From assembly GCF_015163665.1 (NCBI RefSeq), contig NZ_JADEUG010000034.1:1-38036 (forward strand): DNA of 38,036 nucleotides, given 5' to 3'. Under the pieces are notes generated by a model, which saw nothing but the letters and a program-made list of their open reading frames with translations, did no database searches and was not told the origin of the DNA. Positions within the stretch are counted from its first letter, which is position 1; each line of letters begins with the position of its first letter. This DNA comes from Xenorhabdus sp. BG5. GTDB taxonomy: Bacteria > Pseudomonadota > Gammaproteobacteria > Enterobacterales > Enterobacteriaceae. This document shows positions 37,503 through 38,036 of the stretch, piece by piece. A program made the translations under genes and the position numbers.

Positions 37503-37930
37503 TTGTCAATGTCTGGCAACAGTACCAGATCCGTGAGATTCAGCTCAAAATGCGGGAACGCTTGGCGACTACAAAATAACTATTCATTTCATAAGGGAAT
37601 GTGTTCCCTTGCTGTTTTAATGACGTATTTTTGTCCTTGGATGATTCAATTTTTGTTGACCACATCAGATGTCAGTTTCACACATTGCCCCCGGGCAAAT
37701 AAATCAGAGGGAAATGGTTGAAATAATATTGATGATATCTTTTTTATGAATGAAATGCATTTTAGTTCTGATTATTTTTAACATATAAAATATAAGGAAT
37801 TAGGCATAAAATTCAAAATATTCACTGTACGATAAGAACAGATAAAAGTTCTATTATGGGAAAGAGTCCACTTTAATTACAGTTGTGGTGTGAGGTAATT
37901 TGAAAGGGTGAGGAGAGGTTAATTATTTAT
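37503..37930. other. Non-coding AT-rich stretch after nuo
   Basis: No credible gene was found. A 78-codon plus-strand frame (37485-37721) begins inside the nuo terminator and has no RBS, so I do not call it. A short plus-strand frame at about 37506-37577 reads Trp-Gln-Gln-Tyr-Gln-Ile-Arg-Glu-Ile-Gln-Leu-Lys-Met-Arg-Glu-Arg and stops, and may be a decayed fragment. AAGGGAA (37593-37599) and TTCCCTT (37604-37610) form a 7-bp hairpin. Confidence 0.4.
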
Positions 37931-38035
37931 TCATAACTGAATACCACCTCCTGCGGAGGTGGTCAGCAGCAAATTGGCTCTGCCAATAATGCTACTCATG
38001 GGAAAATCCGAACTGTTATCCCCATAACAGAGAAG
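37931..38035 (-). CDS. 3' end of an ORF running off the window (unknown, mobile-element-like)
   Basis: A minus-strand frame is open from the right edge for 34 codons and stops with TGA at 37933-37931. It contains Tyr-Gly-Asp-Asn-Ser-Ser-Asp-Phe-Pro-Met and ends Thr-Ser-Ala-Gly-Gly-Gly-Ile-Gln-Leu. The same DNA folds into three successive hairpins. An ORF ending inside a hairpin-rich segment resembles the right end of IS200/IS605 elements, where tnpB ends next to a terminal stem, but the residues alone do not identify TnpB. It could also be chance over so short a length. Confidence 0.3.
   Translation of the reverse strand, partial: LLCYGDNSSDFPMSSIIGRANLLLTTSAGGGIQL
37944..38030. repeat. Three consecutive perfect hairpins
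   Basis: CCACCTCC/GGAGGTGG (37944-37951 with 37955-37962, loop TGC), ATTGGC/GCCAAT (37973-37978 with 37982-37987, loop TCT) and CTGTTAT/ATAACAG (38013-38019 with 38024-38030, loop CCCC). Each has a perfect stem and a short loop, all within 87 bases, and none has a U-tract on the plus strand. This density is well above what the rest of the window shows. Confidence 0.6.
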
Positions 38036-38036
38036 G

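Noticed and set aside
37485-37721. 78-codon plus-strand frame after nuoN
   Set aside because: It starts within the nuo terminator, lacks an RBS and shows no family resemblance.
1-38036. tRNA or rRNA genes
   Set aside because: I saw no cloverleaf-like segment with conserved T-loop sequence and no rRNA-like blocks.

Overview
The window looks like a chromosomal segment of a Gram-negative gammaproteobacterium of the order Enterobacterales, most likely Morganellaceae of the Xenorhabdus/Photorhabdus type. This is inferred from three things: near-E. coli identity and gene order across ackA-pta, yfbV-hxpA-yfbS-yfbR-alaA-lrhA and nuoA-N; a fairly AT-rich genome; and lineage-style accessory DNA at the left end (a two-partner-secretion domain gene, short palindromic repeats, broken genes). 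No database search was possible, so the genus is a judgement.

Layout. (1) 1-2334 is a very AT-rich accessory strip: a small unknown ORF, a 321-aa secreted TPS-domain-only protein with its own terminator, a frameshifted reverse-strand gene remnant, a possible 20-codon ORF, and a short palindromic repeat element abutting astC. (2) 2335-8564 is a complete astCADBE operon for arginine/ornithine catabolism by the arginine succinyltransferase pathway (arginine to glutamate plus succinate, ammonia and CO2). It is followed by a CycA-like amino-acid permease (8614-10038) and an unrecognised protein with a GNAT-like C-terminus (10089-10766). (3) 10824-14328 holds ackA-pta on the minus strand (acetyl-CoA to acetyl phosphate to acetate plus ATP). 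(4) 14592-17833 holds yfbV, hxpA (yfbT) and yfbS on the plus strand, and 17951-19973 holds yfbR and alaA on the minus strand. The order matches E. coli except that yfbU is missing; a 62-bp copy of the palindromic repeat lies where it would be. (5) lrhA (hexA of related insect pathogens) sits between two long non-coding stretches. (6) 22479-37444 is the 13-gene nuo operon for respiratory complex I, with nuoC and nuoD fused, closed by a clear rho-independent terminator. (7) 37503-38036 is non-coding or mobile-element-like DNA with three consecutive hairpins and an open reading frame running off the right edge on the minus strand.

How it fits together: amino-acid uptake (CycA-like), arginine degradation (Ast), transamination (AlaA), overflow acetate metabolism (Pta-AckA) and NADH oxidation (Nuo) form a central carbon, nitrogen and energy block, with the global regulator LrhA next to nuo. 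An identical 12-bp palindrome lies upstream of both ackA and nuoA and could be a shared redox-regulator site. I found no convincing new multi-gene system. The best leads are the orphan TPS module with the decayed gene behind it, the nested palindromic repeat at astC, and the hairpin-rich right edge.
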